Origin: DATCHW01 sp036508135
Lineage (GTDB): Bacteria; Bacteroidota; Ignavibacteria; Tepidaquicellales; Tepidaquicellaceae
NCBI GenBank assembly: GCA_036508135.1
Contig: DATCHW010000020.1
Location: 62,001 to 126,000 of the forward strand
Direction: 5' to 3'
Length of the DNA stretch: 64,000 bases
Positions 1-8,652 of the stretch are shown one piece after another. Every line of letters starts with the position of its first letter. Within the stretch, counting starts at the first letter, position 1. The position numbers and the translations under genes were made by a program. The notes below the pieces were generated by a model. The model saw nothing but the letters and a program-made list of their open reading frames with translations, was not told the DNA's origin and made no database searches.

Positions 1-1184
1 CTAATGAATTTACAAAGAAAATATCCAACGGCAACGGAAAGAGAGAAAGATATCATATACAAAAATCTCTCCGCCATAATGTTGCAAGTAGAAACTATGT
101 TTATGACAGGAGTTAAAGTGATCAGAAAAAATAAAATTGAATAACTGTAAATAGAGTTATTTTTATAAAAAAATACAGAAAGCCATATTAATGCAATAGT
201 AAATATGATGGAAAAAATAACCGCAACATCGAAAATCGAATAGGAATAACTAATAACACCGTTATAATCATATATTAAATTAATTGGTATAAATAATAAT
301 CGTACATATTCAGGAATTGTTTTTATCATTGTCGAAAACAATATCAGTGTACTTTTGCCATAGAACCAGTTAAAGATAAGTTTTTCCTCAGTACCTCTTA
401 CTTCAAAATATCTTATCAGTAAATATACCGAAGTAATCAAAATAAAAGCAAAATATACTTTCAAATATTTCCTTAAATTAATAAGCGGCTGTTTGAGGAG
501 AACAAAATCATATAATATAAAAAGAAGTGGCAAGGTTATAATCATTTCCTTAGACAGCAGTCCTAAAAAGTAATACAGAAATGATAAAATCAAAAATTTA
601 TTAAAATTTACATTTTTAACTTTTTCATTCTTAATATTTTTGTTTGGTGTTTCTTTGGTTTTAGATATATTCCCCGGTATAAAAATATTTCTGTATTTAA
701 TATAGTAATAAAAGGATAGAAAAAAGAATATCGAACATAGAACATCGGTCCTTGAACTAATGAAAGATACAGATTCTGTATGTACAGGGTGTACTGCGAA
801 TATTGCAGCAGATATCAGAGAAGCTAATATCTTATGTTCGAAGCCTGTAAATAAAGTTAAAAGTATTTTATATAATAATATTACCGCAATAATATGCAGG
901 AGCAAATTTGTAAAATGAAATCCCGAGGGCTTTAATCCCCATAGTGAGTTATCAATTGCAAACGAGATCATTATTAAAGGACGGTAGAGTGCCCCAAAGG
1001 AATATTTATATTCACCCTTAGCTACTAATAAATCAGGGATATTTGAGATTTTAAGTATATTTGCATTGTTAACAATTATCGTGTCATCATCAAATACGAA
1101 TGAATTGTTGAATGTATTGAAATATGCAATAAAACAAAGAACTATTAAAATAATATATCCGTGTGATTTATTGATCTTGAACAT
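1..1184 (-). CDS. TMTC-like GT-C membrane glycosyltransferase, 3'-truncated by window edge
   Basis: The reading frame is open from an ATG at 1184 to the left edge (about 394 codons), so the C-terminus is missing. The N-terminus is one membrane helix followed by the acidic loop FDDDTIIVNNANIL. Then come HPVHTESVSFISSRTDVL, GLLSKEMIITLPLLFILYDF and, near the cut end, CNIMAERFLYM. This order (acidic first loop, HPVHxE..R.D, SKE, AERFLY) is the signature of the TMTC/DUF1736 family of polytopic GT-C-fold proteins, which often carry C-terminal TPRs; eukaryotic members are O-mannosyltransferases. Many hydrophobic segments indicate an inner-membrane protein. Transfer of a lipid-linked sugar to exported proteins is inferred from the family, not shown here. 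It stands alone, divergent from nothing nearby. Confidence 0.72.
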   Translation of the reverse strand, partial: MFKINKSHGYIILIVLCFIAYFNTFNNSFVFDDDTIIVNNANILKISNIPDLLVAKGEYKYSFGALYRPLIMISFAIDNSLWGLKPSGFHFTNLLLHIIAVILLYKILLTLFTGFEHKILASLISAAIFAVHPVHTESVSFISSRTDVLCSIFFFLSFYYYIKYRNIFIPGNISKTKETPNKNIKNEKVKNVNFNKFLILSFLYYFLGLLSKEMIITLPLLFILYDFVLLKQPLINLRKYLKVYFAFILITSVYLLIRYFEVRGTEEKLIFNWFYGKSTLILFSTMIKTIPEYVRLLFIPINLIYDYNGVISYSYSIFDVAVIFSIIFTIALIWLSVFFYKNNSIYSYSILFFLITLTPVINIVSTCNIMAERFLYMISFSLSVAVGYFLCKFI

Positions 1185-1342
1185 ATGGATTCGTTAAAAA
1201 ATATTTTGTTATAAAAAATCAATCTACTTAATCAAAAATACGTTTATAAAGCAATTGATAAAATATATAAGTTTAATCTCCTCTGTTTATAAACTAAATT
1301 TTGAATTAACTTATTATTCAGATGTTAATGTTAACTTATAAA

Positions 1343-2572
1343 TCAAAGTACTTCAAGAAAATTTAAATCTTTTGCGTATGTTTCTTCAAGTTTATTCACC
1401 GAAATATAGGCAACAATAATTGTCAAAAATCCAACTATAAGAGCGGAATAAACAATTCCCACATAATTAGTCAATAATTGAAATAGCAAAGTTGCGGGAA
1501 CGACTGCACCTCTCACGAAATTAGGAACAGTAGTCGTGACTGTTGCACGTATGTTCGTTCCAAATTGTTCAGAAGCATTTGTAACAAAAACTGCCCAGTA
1601 TCCGCCTGCAATGCCAAGAATTAAACAAACAGTGTAAAAGAAAAATGTGTTATACCTATTCAGGAACAGATATACCAGAATCATCGAAGCTGAAAAAATG
1701 ATAAATCCTTTAATTACCTTTTTTCTGGTCTTAAAAATCTGACTCAATGAACCGCTCATAAAATCTCCTGCAGCGAGTCCTATATAACAGAACATAACAG
1801 ATGTTCCTGCATTAATTTGTCCGGGTATTCCGAATTGTTTTGAAAATTCAGGAGAAAAAGTTATTAAGACACCAACTATGAACCAGATAGGAACACCGAT
1901 AGCAATGCAATAGAGATATTTCAGAAACATCTTCTTATCGGAGAAAAGTTTCAGGAAATTTCCTTTGCTAATATTCTTTCCCTTGATTGCATCATACATT
2001 CCTGATTCATACACACCAATTCGTAATATCAATAAAACAATACCCATACATCCTCCAATGAAAAAAGCAGTTCTCCATTCAAAAAAATCCCCGACCAATG
2101 CTGCAGCAACCGCACCGAATATCCCTATAGTTGCAACGATCATTGTTCCATAACCCCGCATTTCTTTTGACATAACTTCGGATATAAGTGTAATTCCGGC
2201 TCCAAGTTCTCCTGCGAGTCCAAGTCCTGCGATGAATCTGAGAACAGCATAAGAGGGTATATCATAAACAAATCCATTAGCAAAATTAGCTACAGAATAA
2301 AGAAAAATAGAGCCAAATAAAACCGATATTCGCCCTTTCTTATCTCCAAGAATACCCCAGACAATCCCTCCGACAAGCATTCCGAACATCTGCATATTCA
2401 ATAATATTACACCGTTAGAAAGCAGATCATCACCTGTAATACCAAATGACTTAAGTGATGGAACTCTCACAATACTGAAAAGAATCAGATCATATATATC
2501 AACAAAATATCCCAGTGCAGATACTATCAAAATCGCTGCAACATTTTTATTATCTTTTGAATTATTTCTCAC
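1343..2572 (-). CDS. MFS transporter, metabolite:H+ symporter-like
   Basis: A 409-residue polytopic membrane protein with about 12 hydrophobic segments. Helix 1 carries ALGYFVDIYDLILFS, whose acidic pair is typical of the metabolite:H+ symporter and sugar/organic-acid branch of the major facilitator superfamily. The loop 2-3 motif is GILGDKKGR (residues about 73-81), and FIAGLGLAGELGAGITLISE lies in helices 4-5. Length is normal for the family. It probably takes up a small carboxylate or sugar by proton symport, but no substrate can be assigned. It is monocistronic: a 158-bp gap separates it from the TMTC-like gene downstream, and the next gene upstream runs the other way. Confidence 0.8.
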   Translation of the reverse strand: MRNNSKDNKNVAAILIVSALGYFVDIYDLILFSIVRVPSLKSFGITGDDLLSNGVILLNMQMFGMLVGGIVWGILGDKKGRISVLFGSIFLYSVANFANGFVYDIPSYAVLRFIAGLGLAGELGAGITLISEVMSKEMRGYGTMIVATIGIFGAVAAALVGDFFEWRTAFFIGGCMGIVLLILRIGVYESGMYDAIKGKNISKGNFLKLFSDKKMFLKYLYCIAIGVPIWFIVGVLITFSPEFSKQFGIPGQINAGTSVMFCYIGLAAGDFMSGSLSQIFKTRKKVIKGFIIFSASMILVYLFLNRYNTFFFYTVCLILGIAGGYWAVFVTNASEQFGTNIRATVTTTVPNFVRGAVVPATLLFQLLTNYVGIVYSALIVGFLTIIVAYISVNKLEETYAKDLNFLEVL

Positions 2573-2810
2573 TTATTTTTTCTGTTAAGCAGTAATTCGA
2601 ATATATGATTTTGAAAATATTTATTTTCTTATAATAATCGAATTTCAAATTGATAAAAGTATAATAAAATCTTGTAAAAACAAAGAAATTTAGTAATACA
2701 CAAATTGGAAGAGTATCGTTTATAAGGATATCCTTTATTTATGTTTTAAATTATAATGTTATTGTATAAATTGCTCTATATTGGGATAACACAGATAAAA
2801 TTTTATTACC

Positions 2811-3842
2811 TTGTACTCAGATAATATTCTATATAAGCGCTATATAAAAAAAATATTTCTCATTGTTTTTTTCATCTTACTGAGTATTCTTATCGGAGTA
2901 ATCGGTTATGTGGTGATTGAAGGATATACAGTCTTTGAAGCTCTTTATATGACGATTATCTCAATAACCACAGTTGGCTTCGGTGAAGTTCACCCGCTGT
3001 CAGATGCCGGCAGAGCATTTACAATATTTATTTTAATAGTGACAATCGGAGTCTTTTTTTACGGAGTTATGACTCTTTCAGGTTTTTTAGTCGAAGGGGA
3101 TTTAAAAAAAATATTAAGGAATTATAAATTGGAAAAAAAAATAGAAAAACTCGAAAGCCATGTTATTGTATGCGGCTTCGGTCGAAACGGGAAACAGGTT
3201 TGCCTCGAACTTATCGATGATAAAATCCCGTTTGTAGTTATCGAATCTAACGAGAAACTTGTGGAAGAATTTGAGGAATCTAATATATTATATCTTCTTG
3301 GTGATGCCACAGAGAGCAATGTCCTCGTTAAAGCAGGCATTGAAAAAGCAAAAGCCATAATTACAACATTGCCAAACGATCCGGACAATGTTTATGTTAC
3401 TTTATGCTCAAGAGAATACAGAAAGGACATTATTATTATCAGCCGTGCTTCTAATGATTCTTCCGTGAACAAAATGAAAAGAGCAGGAGCGAATAATGTA
3501 ATAATGCCGGAAAAAATCGGAGGCGCTCATATGGCTGCACTGGTTACAAAACCCGATATCACGGAATTTATAGCACAACTTACAGGGCAGGGCTCTGATA
3601 TCAGTCTAACGTTTGAAGAAATTCCCCTCAGTAATCTTCATATTGAGAACAGAACAATTTCAATCCGGGATCTTGATATCAGAAACCGTACAGGTGCTAA
3701 CATTATAGGTCTGAGGGATGCAATCGGTGATTATTTAATTAATCCCTCACCTGATACTTTAATTTCTCCGTCTACAAAATTGATATTACTAGGCTCTGAA
3801 GACCAGATTAAACTTATGAGGAAATTAATTTCGGATTTGTAA
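2811..3842 (+). CDS. TrkA-N domain potassium channel protein
   Basis: 343 residues. One N-terminal membrane helix (about 14-33), a pore loop with selectivity filter TTVGFGE, a second helix (about 70-90), then a cytoplasmic RCK module. The Rossmann half opens with HVIVCGFGRNGKQVCLEL, continues with an acidic residue at the end of strand 2 (VVIES) and GDATESNVLVKAGI; a TrkA-C half follows. The architecture is that of two-TM bacterial K+ channels gated by ligand binding to the RCK ring (MthK/Kch-like). The start is TTG at 2811: an in-frame stop lies at 2796 and no ATG or GTG falls between. No clear ribosome binding site is visible. Functional class is confident; the gating ligand is unknown. Confidence 0.85.
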   Translation: MYSDNILYKRYIKKIFLIVFFILLSILIGVIGYVVIEGYTVFEALYMTIISITTVGFGEVHPLSDAGRAFTIFILIVTIGVFFYGVMTLSGFLVEGDLKKILRNYKLEKKIEKLESHVIVCGFGRNGKQVCLELIDDKIPFVVIESNEKLVEEFEESNILYLLGDATESNVLVKAGIEKAKAIITTLPNDPDNVYVTLCSREYRKDIIIISRASNDSSVNKMKRAGANNVIMPEKIGGAHMAALVTKPDITEFIAQLTGQGSDISLTFEEIPLSNLHIENRTISIRDLDIRNRTGANIIGLRDAIGDYLINPSPDTLISPSTKLILLGSEDQIKLMRKLISDL

Positions 3843-3883
3843 TAAGATATTATTACCTTATATATAAGAATAAATATGCTTTA

Positions 3884-5347
3884 TTAATTACTTTTATTTT
3901 TCTGAATCAGAAATGTAACCGAAAATTCAGAACCTTTTCCGAATTCACTATTAACTATTATGCTCCCGCCAAGGTACTCTGCTAACTTATAAGCTAATGT
4001 AAGGCCTATACCTGTGCTGTTTCCCGTTTCAAAACTATCAATGATTTGCCTGAGTTCTTTAGGGAAATCTTTGATATTGTCCTGCCTGATACCTATACCT
4101 GTGTCATGTACAGTTATAGCAAGATAATTTTTATCACCTGCTTTCTTTTCAACTGAAACATTTATTGAACCGTGATGAGTAAATTTAATAGCATTATCAA
4201 TTAAATTTGATATGATAAGGTTCATTATTTCTTTGTCAGTATTATATAAAATATAATTTTCTTCGCATTGAAAAGAAAAATCAAGTTCTTTGAACTTAGC
4301 TAAAAGCTTGAATTTCTTGCAAAGATTTCTTATCTCTGTGCAAATATCGTAGTCCGAAAGATGTAGTTTAATTTCTCCTGACCCGAGTTGTGTAAGTTTC
4401 ATAACTGAATTCAAATTACACAGTAGTCTGTTACCGCCAATTAATATTTGTTTGATTTCATTTAAATATTTGTCGTCATTTGTCTTTTCCAGAATTATTT
4501 CTGTATATCCGATAAGTGCGTTCAGTGGAGCCTTGATTTCGCTGTTGAGATAGGAAATCAATGCGGATTTCAGTTTACTCGCATCTTCTGCTTTGTTCTT
4601 TGCTATTAAAAGTTCACATTCAGTTTTTTTAAATAATGTTATATCCCTTATTATTACCTGTACTTTATCCTCGTAAATTCTTTTAAGAGTACATTCTATC
4701 GGTATCTGGTCATTGTACTTATCCTTAATTGTCATTTCTTCTTTGATTAACTTCCCATAGTCCTTAAGATTCTTCAACGTCTCATTAAAAATATTTTCAT
4801 TGCTTACATTTAATTCATACAATTTCATTTTCATCAGCTCCTCTTGTGAATATCCGAGCATTCCCGTAAATCCGAAATTAACATCGGATATATTTCCATC
4901 TACATCGCAAATTAAAATACCATCCGATGATTGCTCAAAAAGTGTCCTGAATTTAAATTCACTCTCTTTTAATAAATTTTGATGCTTTTGAATCCTTGAT
5001 TTGATAATTTTTAGAAGTTCTTCCACATCAAAAGGTTTTGTCAGGTAATCGTCCGCACCTAAATTCATACCTCTTCTGAAATCTTTATTCTCAATTTTTG
5101 CCGTAAGGAAAATAAAAGGTATGTATTTGATTTCTTCTTTGTTTCGTATAATATTCAGAACTTCATAACCGTCAATTTCCGGCATCATTACATCACAAAC
5201 AACAAGGTCCGGCTTATTTTCTAATATACCTTTTACGCCGTCTTTCCCGTTTGAATAACTTATTACTTCGTATTCATTCACTTCGAGTAATTCTACAATT
5301 ATTTCCCTTAAGGGATCATCATCGTCAATAACAATAATTTTATTCAT
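3884..5347 (-). CDS. Response regulator-PAS-histidine kinase-like hybrid with degenerate H-box
   Basis: 487 residues, cytoplasmic. Residues 1-120 are a receiver domain with the acidic cluster D8-D11, phospho-acceptor D52, T82 and K104 all present. A PAS domain follows (about 125-245), then a HisKA-like helix and an HATPase_c domain with N-box LIDNAIKFTHH, G1 DTGIGI and G2 STGIGLTLAYKLAEYLGG. The H-box reads SYLNSEIKAPLNAL: serine 269 replaces the phosphorylatable histidine of SHExRxPLN. The receiver is intact but canonical histidine autophosphorylation should not occur. The gene begins 9 bp after the stop of the TPR sensor kinase, so the two are probably cotranscribed and D52 is a likely target of that kinase. 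The C-terminal half may act by dimerisation or ATP binding. Confidence 0.88.
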   Translation of the reverse strand: MNKIIVIDDDDPLREIIVELLEVNEYEVISYSNGKDGVKGILENKPDLVVCDVMMPEIDGYEVLNIIRNKEEIKYIPFIFLTAKIENKDFRRGMNLGADDYLTKPFDVEELLKIIKSRIQKHQNLLKESEFKFRTLFEQSSDGILICDVDGNISDVNFGFTGMLGYSQEELMKMKLYELNVSNENIFNETLKNLKDYGKLIKEEMTIKDKYNDQIPIECTLKRIYEDKVQVIIRDITLFKKTECELLIAKNKAEDASKLKSALISYLNSEIKAPLNALIGYTEIILEKTNDDKYLNEIKQILIGGNRLLCNLNSVMKLTQLGSGEIKLHLSDYDICTEIRNLCKKFKLLAKFKELDFSFQCEENYILYNTDKEIMNLIISNLIDNAIKFTHHGSINVSVEKKAGDKNYLAITVHDTGIGIRQDNIKDFPKELRQIIDSFETGNSTGIGLTLAYKLAEYLGGSIIVNSEFGKGSEFSVTFLIQKNKSN

Positions 5348-5356
5348 AAATATTTT

Positions 5357-7561
5357 TTAACTTTCTGGAATAGTTACGGTAAATTTACTGCCTTCATTTT
5401 CCCGGCTTTCAAATTCTATTTTTCCGTTGTGCATTTCAATAAATTGTTTGGTTATCGCAAGCCCGAGTCCATATCCTTTTATGTCTTTCGAATTTCTTGC
5501 CCTGTAAAAAACCATAAACAGATTTTCCTGCTCGTCTTCCGGTATCCCTATACCATAATCTGCTATGGATATTATCACTTCCTTTTTCCCGAATATTAAA
5601 TCGACTTTTACGATCTCACCGCTACCTGAGTATTTTATTGCATTTGATATCAGATTGCTCAAGATAAGATACATCATATTTGTATCAATATTGACATCCC
5701 TTGCCGCTCCGCTAATGGATAATTCGATTTTAATATTTTTAGATTTGTTACGGTAATTTTCTATTATTTCTTCCGTAATCTCTTTTAAATTTACCATTTC
5801 CGGATTAAAATCCATTCGTCCTGCTTCAAGTTTTCCACGAAGCAGTATATCTTCCATTAGAGAAGTTACTCTTTTAATCTCATTTTTAATATTTTCTGTA
5901 TGCTTGATAGTCTTTCCGATTGAAGTTGAATCATTCTTTTGGATTATCCTCTTAAGCATTTCGATATTCAGATTAATACTCGTAAGTGGTGTCCTGAATT
6001 CGTGCGAGACCATAGAAACAAAACGGCTTTTCAGTTCATTCAGTTGCTTTTCTTTATCGAGAGCTCTGTTAATTTCTTCCTGTATTTGCTTCTGCTTCGA
6101 AAGTTCTTTCTCGAGTTCCATAGTTCTCTGTTTTATTATGCCTTCTTGCTCTTCACTTAATTTCAGGAGATTCTTATTTGCCCTCTTATTTTTCAGATAA
6201 TAGATAGTTGTAATTATTGAAGCAACGGTTAATATAATAGCAAGCAATGCAAAAAAAACAAGTTTAAAATTTTGTTGTGATATTTCAAGCTCTTTAAGAT
6301 CGCTATCCATTTTTGCTAATTCATATTTAAATTTAAATTTAGAAACCTCATTGCCTTTATCTCGTGATAATACAGAGTCTCTTGCAGAACTTGAGCTTAA
6401 ATAATACTCATAAGCTTTTTTAAAATCGTTTTTCTTCAAAAAGAGATTAGATAGAATCCTGTATGCATATTCCTGGAAATTATACCTACTCGTCTCAACA
6501 GCAATTTGTAATCCTTTTTGAAGATATGTATATGATGAATCATACTCTCCCATTCTAAGGAAATCACTTCCTACATTTGTATATGAACTCCCGATAAAAG
6601 GAGTTTTACCTACTGCTATTCTGAGTACTAATGCCTCTTTATCTAATTTTAGTGCTGTCTGCATGTCATTTTTTAGCATAAAAGTATGAGCTGATTTTGT
6701 AAGCAGCATAGCGGCAGCAATTTTGTTTTCAATTTTCTTCGCTAATTCGAGAGCTTTGTTGTAATATGCAAGTGTAGAATCATAATTTTTTTTTATATCC
6801 AGATAGTAATCTCCTAAGTAAGTATAAGAAGTTATCTGCTCGTCGATATTATTAAATTCTATTCCCTTTTTAAGTGCATAATTACAACTCTCTGTTGCTT
6901 TATCATAATTACCTTCATAAAATAAATTAAAAGCAATTGTATTAAGCATTACCGGAATAAAGGTAGTTAAACTATGGTTTTCAGCTTCTTCCAGTGCCTT
7001 TTTATAGTATTCGTTTGATTCTTCAAAATCTTTTAAGTTTGAAAATAAAGTACCGAGCAACATTAAAGTTTTGATTGAGTTTTCGTAATCTTTAACTTCT
7101 TCAAATAATAAATGTGAATTATAGAAATCCTGAAAAGCATTTTCGTAGTGGTAAACTTCAAGTTCTAATCTTCCTTTTACCATATACACGTATCCGTTGA
7201 TATATTTATTCTTAACATTAGGAAGAAGGTCAATAGCAGTTTTAATAACTTCGAATCCCGAATCTAAAGACGATGAAGAGAGGTGTATTTGTGCAAGATA
7301 TGCCAGAGAAAGAATTTCGCTTTCTATGTCTTTAATTTCCCGGGATAGTTTGATAGCTTCAAAAGAGTAATCTAATGATTTTGTAACGGAAACATCAAGA
7401 ATTTTATTAGATAATGCATTAAGTAAATCAATTCTTTCAGCCCCGTTTGCAGTAGAGAGTTTCTGTTTGAGTGAGTCAATGATATTCCGGGTCTGACCAT
7501 TTAAATTTAATACGGAAACTGCAAAAATAAAAAACAAAAAAGAAATTATTTTGCGTTTCAT
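5357..7561 (-). CDS. TPR-repeat membrane sensor histidine kinase
   Basis: 734 residues. A signal peptide (about 1-22) leads into a long run of TPR motifs (about 25-410) placed in the periplasm. One membrane helix lies at about 433-455 (LVFFALLAIILTVASII), followed by a coiled coil (about 460-510), HisKA with intact H-box FVSMVSHEFRTPL (His520) and HATPase_c (N-box LISNAIKYS, G1 DYGIGI, G2 GYGLGLAI). This is the TPR-HK architecture common in Bacteroidota, in which the periplasmic solenoid senses a protein or peptide signal. It has no fused receiver; the receiver-bearing gene 9 bp downstream is the obvious partner, which makes a two-gene phosphorelay likely. The signal is unknown. Confidence 0.9.
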   Translation of the reverse strand: MKRKIISFLFFIFAVSVLNLNGQTRNIIDSLKQKLSTANGAERIDLLNALSNKILDVSVTKSLDYSFEAIKLSREIKDIESEILSLAYLAQIHLSSSSLDSGFEVIKTAIDLLPNVKNKYINGYVYMVKGRLELEVYHYENAFQDFYNSHLLFEEVKDYENSIKTLMLLGTLFSNLKDFEESNEYYKKALEEAENHSLTTFIPVMLNTIAFNLFYEGNYDKATESCNYALKKGIEFNNIDEQITSYTYLGDYYLDIKKNYDSTLAYYNKALELAKKIENKIAAAMLLTKSAHTFMLKNDMQTALKLDKEALVLRIAVGKTPFIGSSYTNVGSDFLRMGEYDSSYTYLQKGLQIAVETSRYNFQEYAYRILSNLFLKKNDFKKAYEYYLSSSSARDSVLSRDKGNEVSKFKFKYELAKMDSDLKELEISQQNFKLVFFALLAIILTVASIITTIYYLKNKRANKNLLKLSEEQEGIIKQRTMELEKELSKQKQIQEEINRALDKEKQLNELKSRFVSMVSHEFRTPLTSINLNIEMLKRIIQKNDSTSIGKTIKHTENIKNEIKRVTSLMEDILLRGKLEAGRMDFNPEMVNLKEITEEIIENYRNKSKNIKIELSISGAARDVNIDTNMMYLILSNLISNAIKYSGSGEIVKVDLIFGKKEVIISIADYGIGIPEDEQENLFMVFYRARNSKDIKGYGLGLAITKQFIEMHNGKIEFESRENEGSKFTVTIPES

Positions 7562-7666
7562 ATAATGGTCTTGGAATATTAAAAAGTATTAAATTGAAAA
7601 CGATTAAAAAACTTTTAATAAATAAAGTAATACAATTTTTAAAATCAACTCAATTAAAACAGACTT

Positions 7667-7695
7667 GCAGATAATTCCTTAACGAAATTATCTGC
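7667..7695 (-). terminator. Hairpin downstream of pentapeptide-repeat gene
   Basis: A perfect 10-bp inverted repeat, GCAGATAATT and AATTATCTGC, with a 9-nt loop lies just past the stop of the pentapeptide gene. On the minus strand it is followed by a weak T-rich stretch. It could act as a transcription terminator or as mRNA 3'-end protection. Confidence 0.5.
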
Positions 7696-7717
7696 AGCCC
7701 GGTTCCCGAAATTTTTT

Positions 7718-8563
7718 TTATTTCTTTTTTGTAGTGTAACCTATCGCACCTTCTAATAAGGCGTTTTCCAGATTAGCATCCGTCATTTCAGCGTACCACA
7801 AATTAGCACCTGTGAGGTTCGCTCCTGATAGATTTGCCTCTGCCAGATTTGCTCTTGTAAGATTTGCACCGGATAGATCACAACCCTGAAGTATAGTTCC
7901 TGATAGATTTGCATCTGTAAGGTTTGCGTCGGATAGATTAGCTTTCCACATCTTTGCGGAAGTAAGGTTTGCACCTGTCAGGTCTATCCCTTGAAGGTTT
8001 GCACCTGCTAATTTAGCTTCTGACAAGTCAACTCCCCTGAAATTATGTCCGGCAAGGTTTGCACCCTGAAGGTTTGCACCGGAAAGGTTCGAGTTTGCAA
8101 ATTTAGCATCAGCAAGTTTTGCTTTCCATAATTTGGCTGCAGATAGTTTTGCACCTGTAAGGTTCGCTTCATCAAGCTTAGCACCGGCTAAGTTTGCTTC
8201 TGTTAAATCAGCACCCTGCAAATTGTGTCCCGAGAGATCCGCACCTGACAGATCAGTTCCGTTTAATTTCGTCTCTTCTAAAATTGTTCCCGTTAGATTT
8301 GCACCAGCCAGATTTGCTTTTGACAGGTTTGCTTTTGTAAGGTTCGCACCTGAAAGATTAACGCCTGACAGATTTGCCGATTCAAGATTAGCACCTGAAA
8401 GGTTTGCCTTCTGTAAATCAGCGTTCATAATGTTTGCGCCATTTATATCTGCACCTGTTAAGTTCGCTCCTGCAAGGTTCAGTGGTCTGTGAAAGACTCC
8501 TGTAGAAGTTCTTGCTATAAGCATCCATAATTCCCTGTCTGATAATACTCTCTCTTTTGACAT
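7718..8563 (-). CDS. Pentapeptide-repeat protein
   Basis: 281 residues, nearly all A(N/D)LxG-type pentapeptides from about residue 25 to 272, which predicts a right-handed quadrilateral beta-helix. The short N-terminal cap is MSKERVLSDRELWMLIA. There is no signal peptide or membrane segment, so it should be cytoplasmic. Superimposed on the 5-residue period are three tryptophan-bearing turns (W146, W206, W256; LWKAK, MWKAN, LWYAE), spaced by multiples of five. These suggest growth by duplication of blocks of 10-12 pentapeptides. Some family members mimic DNA and bind gyrase (Qnr, MfpA), but nothing here argues specifically for that, so no function is assigned. Confidence 0.88.
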   Translation of the reverse strand: MSKERVLSDRELWMLIARTSTGVFHRPLNLAGANLTGADINGANIMNADLQKANLSGANLESANLSGVNLSGANLTKANLSKANLAGANLTGTILEETKLNGTDLSGADLSGHNLQGADLTEANLAGAKLDEANLTGAKLSAAKLWKAKLADAKFANSNLSGANLQGANLAGHNFRGVDLSEAKLAGANLQGIDLTGANLTSAKMWKANLSDANLTDANLSGTILQGCDLSGANLTRANLAEANLSGANLTGANLWYAEMTDANLENALLEGAIGYTTKKK

Positions 8564-8605
8564 TCTGTGTTTTACTCCTTAAAAGTTAAAAATTTAAAAA
8601 CAATA

Positions 8606-8635
8606 ATACATCCGCATTAATAAATGCGGATGTAT
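8606..8635 (-). terminator. Rho-independent terminator of S46 peptidase gene
   Basis: A perfect 13-bp stem (ATACATCCGCATT paired with AATGCGGATGTAT) with a 4-nt loop lies 18 bp past the peptidase stop codon. On the minus strand it is followed by a T-rich run at about 8585-8605. The form is that of an intrinsic terminator. Confidence 0.75.
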
Positions 8636-8652
8636 GTATAAATTCTATAATA

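Noticed and set aside
2724..2735. Palindrome AAGGATATCCTT ahead of the K+ channel gene, considered as an operator
   Set aside because: It is short and in AT-rich DNA; with no second copy or known regulator I cannot separate it from chance.
8133..8492. A 119-codon plus-strand ORF rich in Ala/Phe/Pro
   Set aside because: It is the antisense reading of the pentapeptide repeats; its periodic composition is explained entirely by the real gene on the minus strand.
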